NCBI GenBank assembly: GCA_963664285.2
Contig: CAXXNX010000056.1
Location: 28,491 to 92,490, forward strand
From: JAJCYL01 sp963664285
Lineage (GTDB): Bacteria; Bacteroidota; Bacteroidia; Cytophagales; Cyclobacteriaceae
DNA: 64,000 nucleotides
Direction: 5' to 3'
Both the position numbers and the translations under genes were made by a program. Each line of letters begins with the position of its first letter. Position 1 is the first letter of the stretch. The notes under the pieces were generated by a model. That model did not search any database, was not told where the DNA came from, and was given only the letters and a program-made list of their open reading frames with translations. Shown here one piece after another: positions 30,214 through 39,893 of this stretch.

Positions 30214-30735
30214 TAGTTGCAGTACTTGCTACTGGTATTGACTTCCTGACACTTGTCTTTCTGACCGAGGTTATTGGTTTATGGTATATGGTGTCTACTA
30301 TAATCGCGGCAACTGTAGGTGCGATAACTGCTTTTTTACTTGGCCGATTTTGGGTGTTTATTTCGGTAGAAAGTAAAGTGCATCATCAGGCAATCCGTTA
30401 TTTTTTTGTGGCCTGCGGAAGTGTCGTTCTTAACAGCCTGGGGGTTTACTTCTTCACGGAGATTGTAGAATTCCAATATATGATCTCTAAAGGAATTACC
30501 GCCGTCATTGTTGGAATAGGCTACAATTATCTACTAGGCAGAAACTTCGTTTTCAAGTAATCAGACTACAATTTCTGCCTTATATATATCTCTTATAAGG
30601 AATAAAATTCGATTCGTATGTTAAAGAATTTTTGATTGATTAAATTCGCGGTTATTTTAATCGAATTAGTTCGTAATCCTTGAGAATATCCGGCTTTCCG
30701 GCATTTTATTTTTACCATAAAGCAAAGAAACGAGC

Positions 30736-32964
30736 ATGACTCACGCAGCGAAGATTATTTATACCAAGACAGATGAAGCGCCGGCTTTAGCTACGCATTC
30801 ATTGCTTCCTATTATCAAAACATTCACCGCACCAACTGGTGTTGTCTTGGAAACCAGGGATATATCACTGGCCGGAAGGATTCTCTCAAGTTTTCCAGAG
30901 AACCTTACTGAGGATCAGACGGGGACGGATGCTCTAGCGGAACTAGGAGAACTGACACAAAAACCTGAGGCGAACATCATCAAGTTGCCCAATATAAGTG
31001 CATCAATTCCCCAGTTAAAAGCTGTCATCAAAGAGCTTCAATCAAAAGGATATGACTTGCCTCATTATCCCGAGGAACCAAAAGATGAAGTTGAAAAGGC
31101 CATCCGGGCCAAATATGATAAAGTAAAGGGTAGCGCTGTAAATCCGGTACTGCGAGAGGGCAATTCTGATAGAAGAGCTCCGGGAGCCGTAAAAGCATAT
31201 GCCAAAAAACATCCTCACACTATGGGTGAATGGAAATCCGACTCTAAGTCTCATGTTGCCAGTATGAGTTCAGGTGATTTTTATGGCAACGAAAAATCAA
31301 TGACTGTCAACAATGCGACAGATGTGAAAATTGAATTAGCGGACTCGGAAGGTAAAACAACAGTGTTGAAAGAAAAGACTTCATTACTGGCGGGGGAAGT
31401 TATAGACGCTACAGTGATGAGTCAAAAAGCCTTCAGAGTTTTTTTTGAAGATGAAATCGAAGATGCAAAGAAAAAGGAGGTCTTACTTTCAATACACCTG
31501 AAAGCGACCATGATGAAGGTTTCCGATCCCATCATTTTCGGTCACGCAGTAACTGTCTATTTTAAGGAAGTTTTTGATAAGCATACCAATCTCTTCGATG
31601 AAATTGGTGTTGACCCAAACAATGGACTTGGCGATGTTTACACTAAAATTCAAGGTTTACCTGAAGATAAAAGAGAGGAGATAGAAGCTGATATAGAGGT
31701 TTGTTACAAGAAGAGGCCCAAATTAGCGATGGTCAATTCGGACAAAGGTATTACTAACCTCCATGTACCAAGCGACATCATTATCGACGCCTCAATGCCT
31801 GCGGCAATTAGGGCGTCAGGTCAGATGTGGGGGCCTGATGGGGAGCTTCAAGATACCAAGGCTGTCATCCCTGACCGATGCTATGCCGGCGTATACCAGG
31901 AAGCCATTGACAATTGTAAGAAATTCGGGGCACTTAATCCAACTACAATGGGCAGTGTTCCGAACGTGGGATTGATGGCTCAAAAAGCTGAAGAATACGG
32001 ATCACACGACAAAACTTTTGAGATTCCTACTGATGGAACTGTAAGAGTAGTTGACTCTTCGGGTAATTCATTAATCGAGCATGTTGTGGAGAAAGGTGAT
32101 ATCTGGAGAATGTGCCAGGTCAAAGATGCTCCTATACAGGATTGGGTGAAGTTGGCAGTAAATCGAGCCAGAGCTACAGGCACTCCATCGGTTTTTTGGC
32201 TTGACCAAAACAGGGCACATGACACTCAATTGATCGAAAAGGTAAATAAATACTTACCGGATCATGATACTTCTGGTTTGGAAATCCACATCATGCCCCC
32301 GGTCGAAGCGACCCGGTTCTCACTTGAGAGAATAAGAGAGGGCAAAGACACCATCTCAGTGACAGGCAATGTGTTGAGAGATTATCTAACTGACCTTTTC
32401 CCAATTCTGGAGGTCGGAACAAGCGCTAAAATGCTATCCATCGTTCCTTTAATGAATGGAGGAGGTCTTTTTGAAACCGGCGCCGGTGGTTCGGCCCCTA
32501 AACATGTGCAGCAATTTGTAGAAGAAGGTCACCTCAGGTGGGATTCCCTGGGGGAGTATCTTGCGCTTGCAGCATCATTAGAACATCTGGGTAATTTAAC
32601 TAATAATATAAAAGCTCAGATTCTGTCAGAAACACTTGACCAGGCGACGGGTAAATTCCTGGAAAACAATAAATCTCCATCTCGAAAAGTGAATGAGCCG
32701 GACAATAGAGGCAGCCACTTCTATTTTGCACTCTATTGGGCACAAGCACTAGCCGAACAGACGAAGGATTCTGAACTACAATCACGGTTTAACACATTGG
32801 CAGATGAACTTGAGTCTAGTGAAACTAAGATTGTTGACGAGCTGAATGCTGCTCAAGGTCAACCGGTTGATATTGGTGGTTACTATCAACCTGACGACGA
32901 ATTGGTTTCAAAGGCTATGCGACCAAGTGCTACATTTAATGCAATACTTAATAACTTTAAATAA
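30736..32964 (+). CDS. icd: NADP-dependent isocitrate dehydrogenase, monomeric type
   Basis: A 742-residue monomeric IDH: IIYTKTDEAPALATHSLLPI at the start, VNPVLREGNSDRRAPGAVK (substrate binding), HTMGEWKSDSKSHVASM, VIPDRCYAGVYQ, TMGSVPNVGLMAQKAEEYGSHDKTF (excerpt) and WLDQNRAHDTQLIEKV. It converts isocitrate to 2-oxoglutarate with NADP in the cytosol. Length is typical of the roughly 80-kDa form, unlike the dimeric 45-kDa enzyme. It stands alone, with its own intergenic regions. Confidence 0.95.
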   Translation: MTHAAKIIYTKTDEAPALATHSLLPIIKTFTAPTGVVLETRDISLAGRILSSFPENLTEDQTGTDALAELGELTQKPEANIIKLPNISASIPQLKAVIKELQSKGYDLPHYPEEPKDEVEKAIRAKYDKVKGSAVNPVLREGNSDRRAPGAVKAYAKKHPHTMGEWKSDSKSHVASMSSGDFYGNEKSMTVNNATDVKIELADSEGKTTVLKEKTSLLAGEVIDATVMSQKAFRVFFEDEIEDAKKKEVLLSIHLKATMMKVSDPIIFGHAVTVYFKEVFDKHTNLFDEIGVDPNNGLGDVYTKIQGLPEDKREEIEADIEVCYKKRPKLAMVNSDKGITNLHVPSDIIIDASMPAAIRASGQMWGPDGELQDTKAVIPDRCYAGVYQEAIDNCKKFGALNPTTMGSVPNVGLMAQKAEEYGSHDKTFEIPTDGTVRVVDSSGNSLIEHVVEKGDIWRMCQVKDAPIQDWVKLAVNRARATGTPSVFWLDQNRAHDTQLIEKVNKYLPDHDTSGLEIHIMPPVEATRFSLERIREGKDTISVTGNVLRDYLTDLFPILEVGTSAKMLSIVPLMNGGGLFETGAGGSAPKHVQQFVEEGHLRWDSLGEYLALAASLEHLGNLTNNIKAQILSETLDQATGKFLENNKSPSRKVNEPDNRGSHFYFALYWAQALAEQTKDSELQSRFNTLADELESSETKIVDELNAAQGQPVDIGGYYQPDDELVSKAMRPSATFNAILNNFK

Positions 32965-32983
32965 TTCAATCAAATAGGAACGA

Positions 32984-33112
32984 GAGGCTTTTCTCAAAAG
33001 CATATAATTTGTCAATTCGAGATAACGAGAAATCTTCGTCCATTGATTATCAATAGGTTGTGTTCAGGAAGATTTCTCCCGATGGTCGAAATGACACTTT
33101 TGAGACGGCCTC
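32984..33112. repeat. long imperfect palindrome (about 129 bp) between icd and the LON-domain gene
   Basis: Outer arms GAGGC..TCTCAAAAG and CTTTTGAGA..GCCTC pair, and inner arms GTCAATTCGAG..CGAGAAATCTTC and GAAGATTTCTC..TCGAAATGAC pair with few mismatches. It is too long and lacks the T run of a simple terminator. It looks like a dispersed palindromic or MITE-like repeat; no second copy is in the window. Confidence 0.6.
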
Positions 33113-33157
33113 CATTTTAACTAATGTGTTTTAGAGGACACTAATGCTGAGCGCTAA

Positions 33158-33787
33158 ATGATAAAGAATCTGCCCCTCTTTCCACTAAATCTAGTCGCAT
33201 TTCCGGGTGAAGACCTCAATCTTCATGTCTTTGAACCGAGGTATAAGCAATTAATTAATGAGTGCCTGGCTGAGAGTTCCACTTTCGGAATTCCTGCCTA
33301 TATCCATAATAAGTTAGAAATGGGAACTGAAGTAGAAATCATTGAGCTTGTGAAAACTTACCCGGACGGTCGCATGGATATTCGGACACGAGGTCTGGCA
33401 ATATTTAAAGTAATTGATTTTGAAAACCCGGTAAAAGACAAATTATACAGTGGTGGGACTGTTGAAATTCATATAATTGATCTTGAAATTGATGAAAAAA
33501 AGATAGCAATCATTAAATCATTGCTTGACAATTTCTATAAGCTTTTGAAAGTTGATAATCCCTATTTATCCGATAAATACAACACATCATTTGACTTTGC
33601 ACATAAAATCGGTTTCTCGCTTGATGAAGAATATAAACTTCTTCAAATGAAGGCAGAACAAGACAGGTTGGATTTCGTCATTCAACACCTCGAAAAAACC
33701 ACTCCTATTTTAAAGGAGATAGAGAAAACAAGAGAGAAAATATCTTTGAATGGTCATTTTAAACGATTTGGACCGCTCAAATTTTGA
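33158..33787 (+). CDS. LON N-terminal (substrate-binding) domain protein
   Basis: A 209-residue stand-alone LON substrate-binding domain: LPLFPLNLVAFPGEDLNLHVFEPRYKQLINECL at the start (excerpt of the defining LPLFPL...V-PG..L.LHIFE.RY motif), DIRTRGLAIFKV, then a helical C-terminal part. It has no AAA or protease domain. The role is unknown, possibly protein quality control. It is 64 bases upstream of the carboxynorspermidine dehydrogenase gene, so the three may be co-transcribed. Confidence 0.85.
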   Translation: MIKNLPLFPLNLVAFPGEDLNLHVFEPRYKQLINECLAESSTFGIPAYIHNKLEMGTEVEIIELVKTYPDGRMDIRTRGLAIFKVIDFENPVKDKLYSGGTVEIHIIDLEIDEKKIAIIKSLLDNFYKLLKVDNPYLSDKYNTSFDFAHKIGFSLDEEYKLLQMKAEQDRLDFVIQHLEKTTPILKEIEKTREKISLNGHFKRFGPLKF

Positions 33788-33850
33788 TGCCTTCATTCAT
33801 TAAATTCATCCTCTTTAATTTCCACATCTTTGCATGCCTAAAAAAAATCA

Positions 33851-35056
33851 ATGTCTAAAATCCTTATCATAGGCGCCGGTGGTGTTGGTCGTGTAGTAAC
33901 CCATAAATGCGCTCAAGTGCCTGATGTTTTTTCACAGATCATTCTCGCTAGTAGAACCAAGTCAAAGTGTGATGAGCTTGCCAATAAGGTTAAAAACAAA
34001 TATGGCGTTGATGTCCTAACTGCACAGGTTGACGCAGACAATGTTCCGGAGTTGGTTGATCTGTTCAGTCAGTTTGGGCCGGACATCGTGGTGAATGTCG
34101 CTCTCCCATACCAGGACCTTACCATCATGGATGCCTGCCTGGAAACAAAGGTTCACTATTTGGATACAGCCAATTACGAACCTAAAGATGAAGCCAAGTT
34201 TGAATATAAATGGCAATGGGCCTACCAGGACAAGTTTAAGGAGGCAGGTTTAACCGCTATTCTTGGGTCAGGATTTGATCCGGGGGTAACCGGAGTTTTT
34301 ACTGCCTATGCTTCAAAACACCACTTTGATGAAATTCACTATCTGGACATAGTTGATTGCAATGCCGGTGATCATGGTCGGGTGTTCGCCACTAATTTCA
34401 ACCCCGAAATCAATATTCGCGAGATAACTCAAAAAGGGAAGTACTACGAGAATGGTGAATGGATAGAAACCGAACCCCATGAAATTAAAAAATCTCTCAA
34501 TTACCCGAGTATAGGACCTAAGAATTCCTATCTGATACATCACGAGGAGCTTGAATCGCTGGTGAAAAATTATCCAAGTATAAAGAGGGCTCGTTTTTGG
34601 ATGACGTTTGGTGATGAATACTTGACCCATTTGAGAGTGATTCAAAATATTGGCATGGCCAGCATTGAGCCTATTGTTTACGAAGGAAAAGAAATTGTAC
34701 CTCTTCAATTTCTGAAAGCCGTTCTTCCTGATCCTGATGAATTGGGTGAAAACTATGTGGGAGAGACCTCTATTGGATGCAGAATTCGCGGTTTGAAAGA
34801 TGGGTCCGAGAAAACTTACTACATATACAATAATTGCAAACATCAGGATGCTTATGTCAATACAGGAGCCCAGGGTGTATCATTCACTACAGGAGTTCCT
34901 GCCATGATTGGTGCAATGATGGTTTTAACTGGCAAATGGTCTGGGGCAGGAGTATATAATGTGGAGGAATTTAACCCTGACCCGTTTCTGGAAGCAATGA
35001 ATAAATTTGGCCTTGTATGGCATGAACTACATGATGTGGGCCTTGAAATGGATTGA
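33851..35056 (+). CDS. carboxynorspermidine synthase (saccharopine dehydrogenase-like)
   Basis: A 401-residue member of the saccharopine dehydrogenase family with KILIIGAGGVGRVV at the N-terminus, VDADNVPELVDLFSQFGPDIVVNVALP, LDTANYEPKDEAKFEY and GSGFDPGVTGVFTAY. It condenses aspartate semialdehyde with a diamine and reduces the Schiff base to carboxy(nor)spermidine. The assignment rests on its coupling to nspC: its TGA overlaps the nspC start (TGATG). Confidence 0.9.
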   Translation: MSKILIIGAGGVGRVVTHKCAQVPDVFSQIILASRTKSKCDELANKVKNKYGVDVLTAQVDADNVPELVDLFSQFGPDIVVNVALPYQDLTIMDACLETKVHYLDTANYEPKDEAKFEYKWQWAYQDKFKEAGLTAILGSGFDPGVTGVFTAYASKHHFDEIHYLDIVDCNAGDHGRVFATNFNPEINIREITQKGKYYENGEWIETEPHEIKKSLNYPSIGPKNSYLIHHEELESLVKNYPSIKRARFWMTFGDEYLTHLRVIQNIGMASIEPIVYEGKEIVPLQFLKAVLPDPDELGENYVGETSIGCRIRGLKDGSEKTYYIYNNCKHQDAYVNTGAQGVSFTTGVPAMIGAMMVLTGKWSGAGVYNVEEFNPDPFLEAMNKFGLVWHELHDVGLEMD

Positions 35057-36204
35057 TGTCAATTGATTACTCGAAAATACCATCCCCCCCTTGCTATGTG
35101 CTAGACGAGGGCCTATTAAGGAGGAACCTTAGCCTAATTAGAGATGTCAAGGAATCTGCTGATCTAGAGATTATCCTAGCTTTCAAGGGATTTGCCATGT
35201 GGAGCGCTTTTTCGATTGTTAAGGATTACCTCAATGGTGCTGCAGCCAGCTCTTTAAATGAGGCCAAACTTTGTTATGAAGAAATGGGGGTAAAGGCACA
35301 CACCTACACACCTGCATATACTGACCACGAGTTCGATGAATTAATGAGATACAGCGACCATATTACTTTTAACTCTTTATATCAGTTTGAAAAGTTTCAA
35401 TCCAAGATAGCAGCTTATCAAGACTATAAAATTTCCTGCGGTATTCGAGTTAACCCTGAATACTCTGATGTTTCTCATGATCTTTATAACCCTGCTTCAC
35501 CCCACTCCAGGCTTGGGATGACTTCAGAACATTTTCAGGATGGCCTCCCAGAAGGTATTGATGGTTTACACTTCCATGTGCTCTGTGAGTCCTCATCTCA
35601 TTCGTTGGAGAAAGTATTAAGGTCTCTAGAAGCGAAATTTGGACACCTTTTACCAAAAGTTAAGTGGGTTAACATGGGCGGAGGCCATTTAATGACCCGG
35701 AAAGGTTATGACACAAATCACCTTATTAAATTATTGCGTGAGTTTAAACAAAAACATGACGTTCAAATTATTCTTGAACCCGGCAGTGCCATTGCCTGGG
35801 AAACAGGAGACCTGGTTTCCACTGTTCTCGATATTGTAGAAAATAATGGATTGGATACTGCAATTTTAGACATCTCATTTACCTGTCATACGCCTGATTG
35901 CCTGGATATGCCTTATAAACCAAAGGTGACGGGGGCCTCATCAGATCCTGTTCCAGGAAAACCTACTTATCGATTAGGCGGTCTGAGCTGCCTGGCAGGA
36001 GATTTTATAGGTGCCTACTCATTTGATGAGAGGCTAAATATTGGCGATACCCTGATATTCGAGAATATGATACACTATACCATGGTTAAGACCACAACTT
36101 TTAATGGTGTTGCCCATCCATCAATTGGTATTTGGAGAGAAAATGAAACATTTGAGTTAGTAAGGAAATTTGGATACGATGATTTTAAGCGTCGTTTATC
36201 ATAA
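35056..36204 (+). CDS. nspC: carboxynorspermidine/carboxyspermidine decarboxylase
   Basis: A PLP fold-III decarboxylase (382 residues) finishing (nor)spermidine synthesis. Visible: IPSPPCYVLDEGLLRRNL start, the PLP Lys in IILAFKGFAMWS, SSLNEAKLCYEE, CGIRVNPEYS, LHFHVLCES, WVNMGGGHLMT, LEPGSAIAWETG and DISFTCHTPDCLDMPYKP. I chose the ATG at 35056 over the TTG one codon earlier because it overlaps the upstream stop as TGATG, typical of translational coupling. Confidence 0.93.
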   Translation: MSIDYSKIPSPPCYVLDEGLLRRNLSLIRDVKESADLEIILAFKGFAMWSAFSIVKDYLNGAAASSLNEAKLCYEEMGVKAHTYTPAYTDHEFDELMRYSDHITFNSLYQFEKFQSKIAAYQDYKISCGIRVNPEYSDVSHDLYNPASPHSRLGMTSEHFQDGLPEGIDGLHFHVLCESSSHSLEKVLRSLEAKFGHLLPKVKWVNMGGGHLMTRKGYDTNHLIKLLREFKQKHDVQIILEPGSAIAWETGDLVSTVLDIVENNGLDTAILDISFTCHTPDCLDMPYKPKVTGASSDPVPGKPTYRLGGLSCLAGDFIGAYSFDERLNIGDTLIFENMIHYTMVKTTTFNGVAHPSIGIWRENETFELVRKFGYDDFKRRLS

Positions 36205-36254
36205 TTCTAATTTTCATTAACGCCAATTCTGTAAGTTTGATAACATCCCCCTAA

Positions 36255-36278
36255 CCCCCTTCAAAGGGGGAGTTGTTT
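36255..36278. terminator. G/C-rich hairpin after nspC
   Basis: CCCCCTTCAAAGGGGG is followed by AGTTGTTTTC, 51 bases past the nspC stop. The stem is strong but the T tract is interrupted, so it may be a terminator or a dispersed palindrome. Confidence 0.5.
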
Positions 36279-36329
36279 TCGTTTATGTTGATAAACCGTC
36301 AAATAATAACGAAATCAACTCATCCTCCT

Positions 36330-36413
36330 GCATAGCGGTGTCCTTCGCCATCCGCGTGTCGCTCGAAGCTTCAGCGGAGGCTCAAGGCTACGGTCATCGG
36401 CGAAAGCTATGCA
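36330..36413. repeat. palindromic intergenic element
   Basis: TGCATAGC at one end pairs with GCTATGCA at the other. Inside, CCTTCGCC pairs with GGCGAAAG, and a GC-rich loop contains GCTTCAGCGGAGGCT. It is more GC-rich than its surroundings and lies just after the stop of the minus-strand gene. It resembles REP-type palindromes; only one copy is visible here. Confidence 0.5.
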
Positions 36414-36417
36414 AGCA

Positions 36418-36936
36418 TTAAGCTAAAGCCTGTTTGCCTATGATTCCTTTGTAGTGGTAGATTTTCAGATCAAAGTAATTCACTATGAAGGATTTCAAAC
36501 GATTTTGAACCAGCTCCGGCCTGGTAAGGGCTGATTTGAAAATGGTCAGTTCAAACACGGCCCTGATGAAAGTTTGGTGATGGCAAAAGTCTTTGATCCA
36601 AGAAGTAAAAGTTTCTCCCCATTCAACCTGATATTTGTCACTGTGTGAGATACCATCCCAAAGAAATTCTAATTGAACTTCTCCGAACTTGTAGCGGTAG
36701 ATAGCGGCCAGGTCTTCATAGAACTCCTCAAAGTATTCCATATTGATCACCTCACAACCCCTTAGTTTCAGAACAGTATCATCAACGAGACCAAGGGGAT
36801 TGTAATAGGATTGATAGCAATCTTTTGCGGTTTGAACCAATGAGATGAGGAGGGTCTCCCGCGAAGTCGCCTGTGCTTCCTTCAGTAAGTAATTTTTATC
36901 AAAAGAGAAGTACTTCCGGGTCATTTCAATTGCCAT
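36418..36936 (-). CDS. hypothetical protein, 172 residues
   Basis: I do not recognise the family. The product is soluble, rich in aromatic residues (YFSFDKNYLL, YYNPLGLVDD, EYFEEFYEDLAAIYRYKFGEVQLEF) and helical, with no signal peptide or membrane segment. The frame is clean from an ATG near 36936, and codon use resembles neighbouring genes. An IS1380 element lies 45 bases upstream of its start, so its promoter may have been altered. Confidence 0.6.
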   Translation of the reverse strand: MAIEMTRKYFSFDKNYLLKEAQATSRETLLISLVQTAKDCYQSYYNPLGLVDDTVLKLRGCEVINMEYFEEFYEDLAAIYRYKFGEVQLEFLWDGISHSDKYQVEWGETFTSWIKDFCHHQTFIRAVFELTIFKSALTRPELVQNRLKSFIVNYFDLKIYHYKGIIGKQALA

Positions 36937-36981
36937 AAAATTAGTGAATTACCACTAATCGGCTGAATTAATGTTGATTAT

Positions 36982-38491
36982 CCCGAAAAATTCATAGTAG
37001 ACAATAAAAAACAGGCATAAATTGCTTATCATTGAGATAGTTAGACAACAAAATAAGCAATTAATTTATGCCTGAATATAAGGAAAAAGATACCGTATTT
37101 TATCGAGGAAAACAAGCTTTTAAATTTGATTTGGAACAGCATCAGCGATTAGCTCAGACGGAGCGATATTGTTAATGTGAAAAAGTAGAGAGAAAGACTG
37201 GTCTATTAAAAAGCTTCGCCGCACTGATTCCTGACTATCGAAACCCCTTTTTTATCGAATACACTTATGAAGAAATGCTTCGCCAACGGGTGTTTTTAAT
37301 GATGCAGGGCTATCAGGATTGCAATGACGAACAAAAACTCCGAGAGGATCCGGTGATCCGTAAAGTACTAGATAGCGGATTATGCTCCCAGCCTACTTTA
37401 AGTCGATTTGAAAACAAGGCCGATCGGAGTCTGATCTACCAGATGAGTCAATGGTTTGTAGACCGTTATGTAGAGGAGTTGAAAGAGAAGACTGGTCAAA
37501 TCATCATTGATGTAGATGGTACCGATGACCCTACTCATGGATCCCAACAACTCAGTTTGTATAATGGCTATTATGGACAGACTATGTACCATGAGTTGTT
37601 CTTTAAGGACGGGAACACCGGTCAGGTCATTTTACCAGTACTACGTCCGGGCAATTGTCACTCCAACAAATGGTTTGTGGCCTTATTGAAAAGGATTGTC
37701 ATTAAAATCAGAAAAAAACTGCCCTCAGTAAAGATCCTTATTCGAGCGGATAGTGGCTTTTCAGGAGCATCTTTTTATCGGATAGCTAAGCAGTTTGACC
37801 TTCAATTTTGTTTAGGTATTAGTAGTAATGAAGTTTTAAAGACTTTTACCAAACAGACTATCATTGAAGTAAAAAAGGAATATGCTTCAAAAATCATCAA
37901 ACATCAAGAGTTTGTTGGCCCGTTTACTTACCAGGCCAAAAGCTGGGATCGTTCTGAAAAGCTGTACGCCAAAGTAGAGTCTACCGGAAAAGGAATGAAT
38001 GTCCGTTACTTTGTGAGCAACTTTGAAGCGATGACCGCTCAACAGATTTACTTTGATTTTTATGTCAAGCGAGGTGATGCCAGTGAAAATCGAATAAAGG
38101 AACTCAAAAACATGACTTATTCCGACCGGCTTTCCTGTCATCGCTACTGGGCCAATTTCATGCGTTTAATCATCGCTACCCTCTGTTATGAAATGTTCCG
38201 GCAGATTAAATTATTAATTGCCAAAACAAAACACCACTTTGCTAAACGATGGCAAGTGGACAATATCCGGCTTTACCTGATGAAGGTTGGGGCGTGCCTG
38301 AAAGAAAGGAAAAGATCATTGACAATACAATTCTCAAGAGCCTTTAGATATCAATACCTGCTGGGCGATTTGCTTACGGTGAACTGACCGATCAGTTAAA
38401 CAGTTTAGTTTAATCAAAAAAATGTTCTTCCATAAGAACACAATAGAGCTTTGACTGAAAATTGAAAAATTCTAACAAAAAAACGCTCTAA
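36982..38491 (+). mobile_element. IS1380-family element, copy 2, lacking its right end
   Basis: It starts with the left terminal repeat CCCGAAAAATTCATAG and runs to ACGCTCTAA at 38491, where copy 3 begins. The last 120 bp of a complete element are missing. The 4-bp sequence TTAT before it (36978-36981) matches that after copy 3 (40113-40116), so the pair behaves as one insertion. Confidence 0.85.
37068..38387 (+). pseudogene. IS1380 transposase, copy 2, N-terminus disrupted
   Basis: The original ATG (MPEYKEKD) is at 37068, but relative to copy 3 the sequence after AAATTTGATTT has two extra bases (GGAA for TT), and a third base is added at GTTAATG. The frame meets a TAA after TERYC before the second change restores it. 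A shorter frame from 37275 keeps all DDE motifs but lacks about 70 N-terminal residues, so this copy is probably inactive. Confidence 0.85.
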
Positions 38492-38522
38492 CCCGAAAAA
38501 TTCATAGTAGACAATAAAAAAT

Positions 38523-38582
38523 AGGCATAAATTGCTTATATTGAGATAGTTAGACAACAAAATAAGCAATTAATTTATGCCT
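38523..38582 (+). promoter_or_regulatory. hairpin over the IS1380 transposase start codon
   Basis: AGGCATAAATTGCTTAT and ATAAGCAAT-TAAT-TTATGCCT form a long stem with a 4-nt bulge. The second arm contains the ATG of the transposase (38577-38579). The structure would hide the start in any transcript entering from outside. The same arrangement occurs in the other IS1380 copies. Confidence 0.55.
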
Positions 38583-39893
38583 GAATATAAGGAAAAAGAT
38601 ACCGTATTTTATCGAGGAAAACAAGCTTTTAAATTTGATTTTTCAGCATCAGCGATTAGCTCAGACGGAGCGATATTGTTAAGTGAAAAAGTAGAGAGAA
38701 AGACTGGTCTATTAAAAAGCTTCGCCGCACTGATTCCTGACTATCGAAACCCCTTTTTTATCGAATACACTTATGAAGAAATGCTTCGCCAACGGGTGTT
38801 TTTAATGATGCAGGGCTATCAGGATTGCAATGACGAACAAAAACTCCGAGAGGATCCGGTGATCTGTAAAGTACTAGATAGCGGATTATGTTCCCAGCCT
38901 ACTTTAAGTCGATTTGAAAACAAGGCCGATCGGAGTCTGATCTACCAGATGAGTCAATGGTTTGTAGACCGTTATGTAGAGGAGTTGAAAGAGAAGACTG
39001 GTCAAATCATCATTGATGTAGATGGTACCGATGACCCTACTCATGGATCCCAACAACTCAGTTTGTATAATGGCTATTATGGACAGACTATGTACCATGA
39101 GTTGTTCTTTAAGGACGGGAACACCGGTCAGGTCATTTTACCAGTACTACGTCCGGGCAATTGTCACTCCAACAAATGGTTTGTGGCCTTATTGAAAAGG
39201 ATTGTCATTAAAATCAGAAAAAAACTGCCCTCAGTAAAGATCCTTATTCGAGCGGATAGTGGCTTTTCAGGAGCATCTTTTTATCGGATAGCTAAGCAGT
39301 TTGACCTTCAATTTTGTTTAGGTATTAGTAGTAATGAAGTTTTAAAGACTTTTACCAAACAGACTATCATTGAAGTAAAAAAGGAATATGCTTCAAAAAT
39401 CATCAAACATCAAGAGTTTGTTGGCCCGTTTACTTACCAGGCCAAAAGCTGGGATCGTTCTGAAAAGCTGTACGCCAAAGTGGAGTCTACCGGAAAAGGA
39501 ATGAATGTCCGTTACTTTGTGAGCAACTTTGAAGCGATGACCGCTCAACAGATTTACTTTGATTTTTATGTCAAGCGAGGTGATGCCAGTGAAAATCGAA
39601 TAAAGGAACTCAAAAACATGACTTATTCCGACCGGCTTTCCTGTCATCGCTACTGGGCCAATTTCATGCGTTTAATCATCGCTACCCTCTGTTATGAAAT
39701 GTTCCGGCAGATTAAATTATTAATTGCCAAAACAAAACACCACTTTGCTAAACGATGGCAAGTGGACAATATCCGGCTTTACCTGATGAAGGTTGGGGCG
39801 TGCCTGAAAGAAAGGAAAAGATCATTGACAATACAATTCTCAAGAGCCTTTAGATATCAATACCTGCTGGGCGATTTGCTTACGGTGAACTGA
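38577..39893 (+). CDS. IS1380-family transposase, copy 3
   Basis: A 438-residue DDE transposase. It has LFDFSASAI-type N-terminus, the QPTLSRFEN helix, IIDVDGTDDPTHG (Asp), RADSGFSGASFYRIA (Asp), FYVKRGDASENRIKELKNMTY (Y-x2-R-G-x2-E signature of IS1380) and the tail VGACLKERKRSLTIQF...YQYLLGDLL, matching the family's usual end. With intact ends this is one of two probably functional copies in the window; one substitution (VICKVLD for VIRKVLD) separates it from the others. Confidence 0.93.
   Translation: MPEYKEKDTVFYRGKQAFKFDFSASAISSDGAILLSEKVERKTGLLKSFAALIPDYRNPFFIEYTYEEMLRQRVFLMMQGYQDCNDEQKLREDPVICKVLDSGLCSQPTLSRFENKADRSLIYQMSQWFVDRYVEELKEKTGQIIIDVDGTDDPTHGSQQLSLYNGYYGQTMYHELFFKDGNTGQVILPVLRPGNCHSNKWFVALLKRIVIKIRKKLPSVKILIRADSGFSGASFYRIAKQFDLQFCLGISSNEVLKTFTKQTIIEVKKEYASKIIKHQEFVGPFTYQAKSWDRSEKLYAKVESTGKGMNVRYFVSNFEAMTAQQIYFDFYVKRGDASENRIKELKNMTYSDRLSCHRYWANFMRLIIATLCYEMFRQIKLLIAKTKHHFAKRWQVDNIRLYLMKVGACLKERKRSLTIQFSRAFRYQYLLGDLLTVN

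Larger units (their letters stand above)
28900..30560 (+). pseudogene. GtrA-like membrane protein gene split by IS630
   Basis: The 5' part (28900-28971, 24 codons ending FFRYNL) and the 3' part (30216-30560) join in frame when the IS and one TA are removed, giving 138 residues: FFRYNL-VAVLATGIDFLTLVFLTE, GAITAFLLGRFWVF, and LLGRNFVFK at the end. This is a normal-length four-helix GtrA protein, usually involved in moving lipid-linked sugars across the membrane. It begins five bases after pgpA, so it was the last gene of the inositol-lipid operon. The insertion after codon 24 should inactivate it. Confidence 0.88.
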
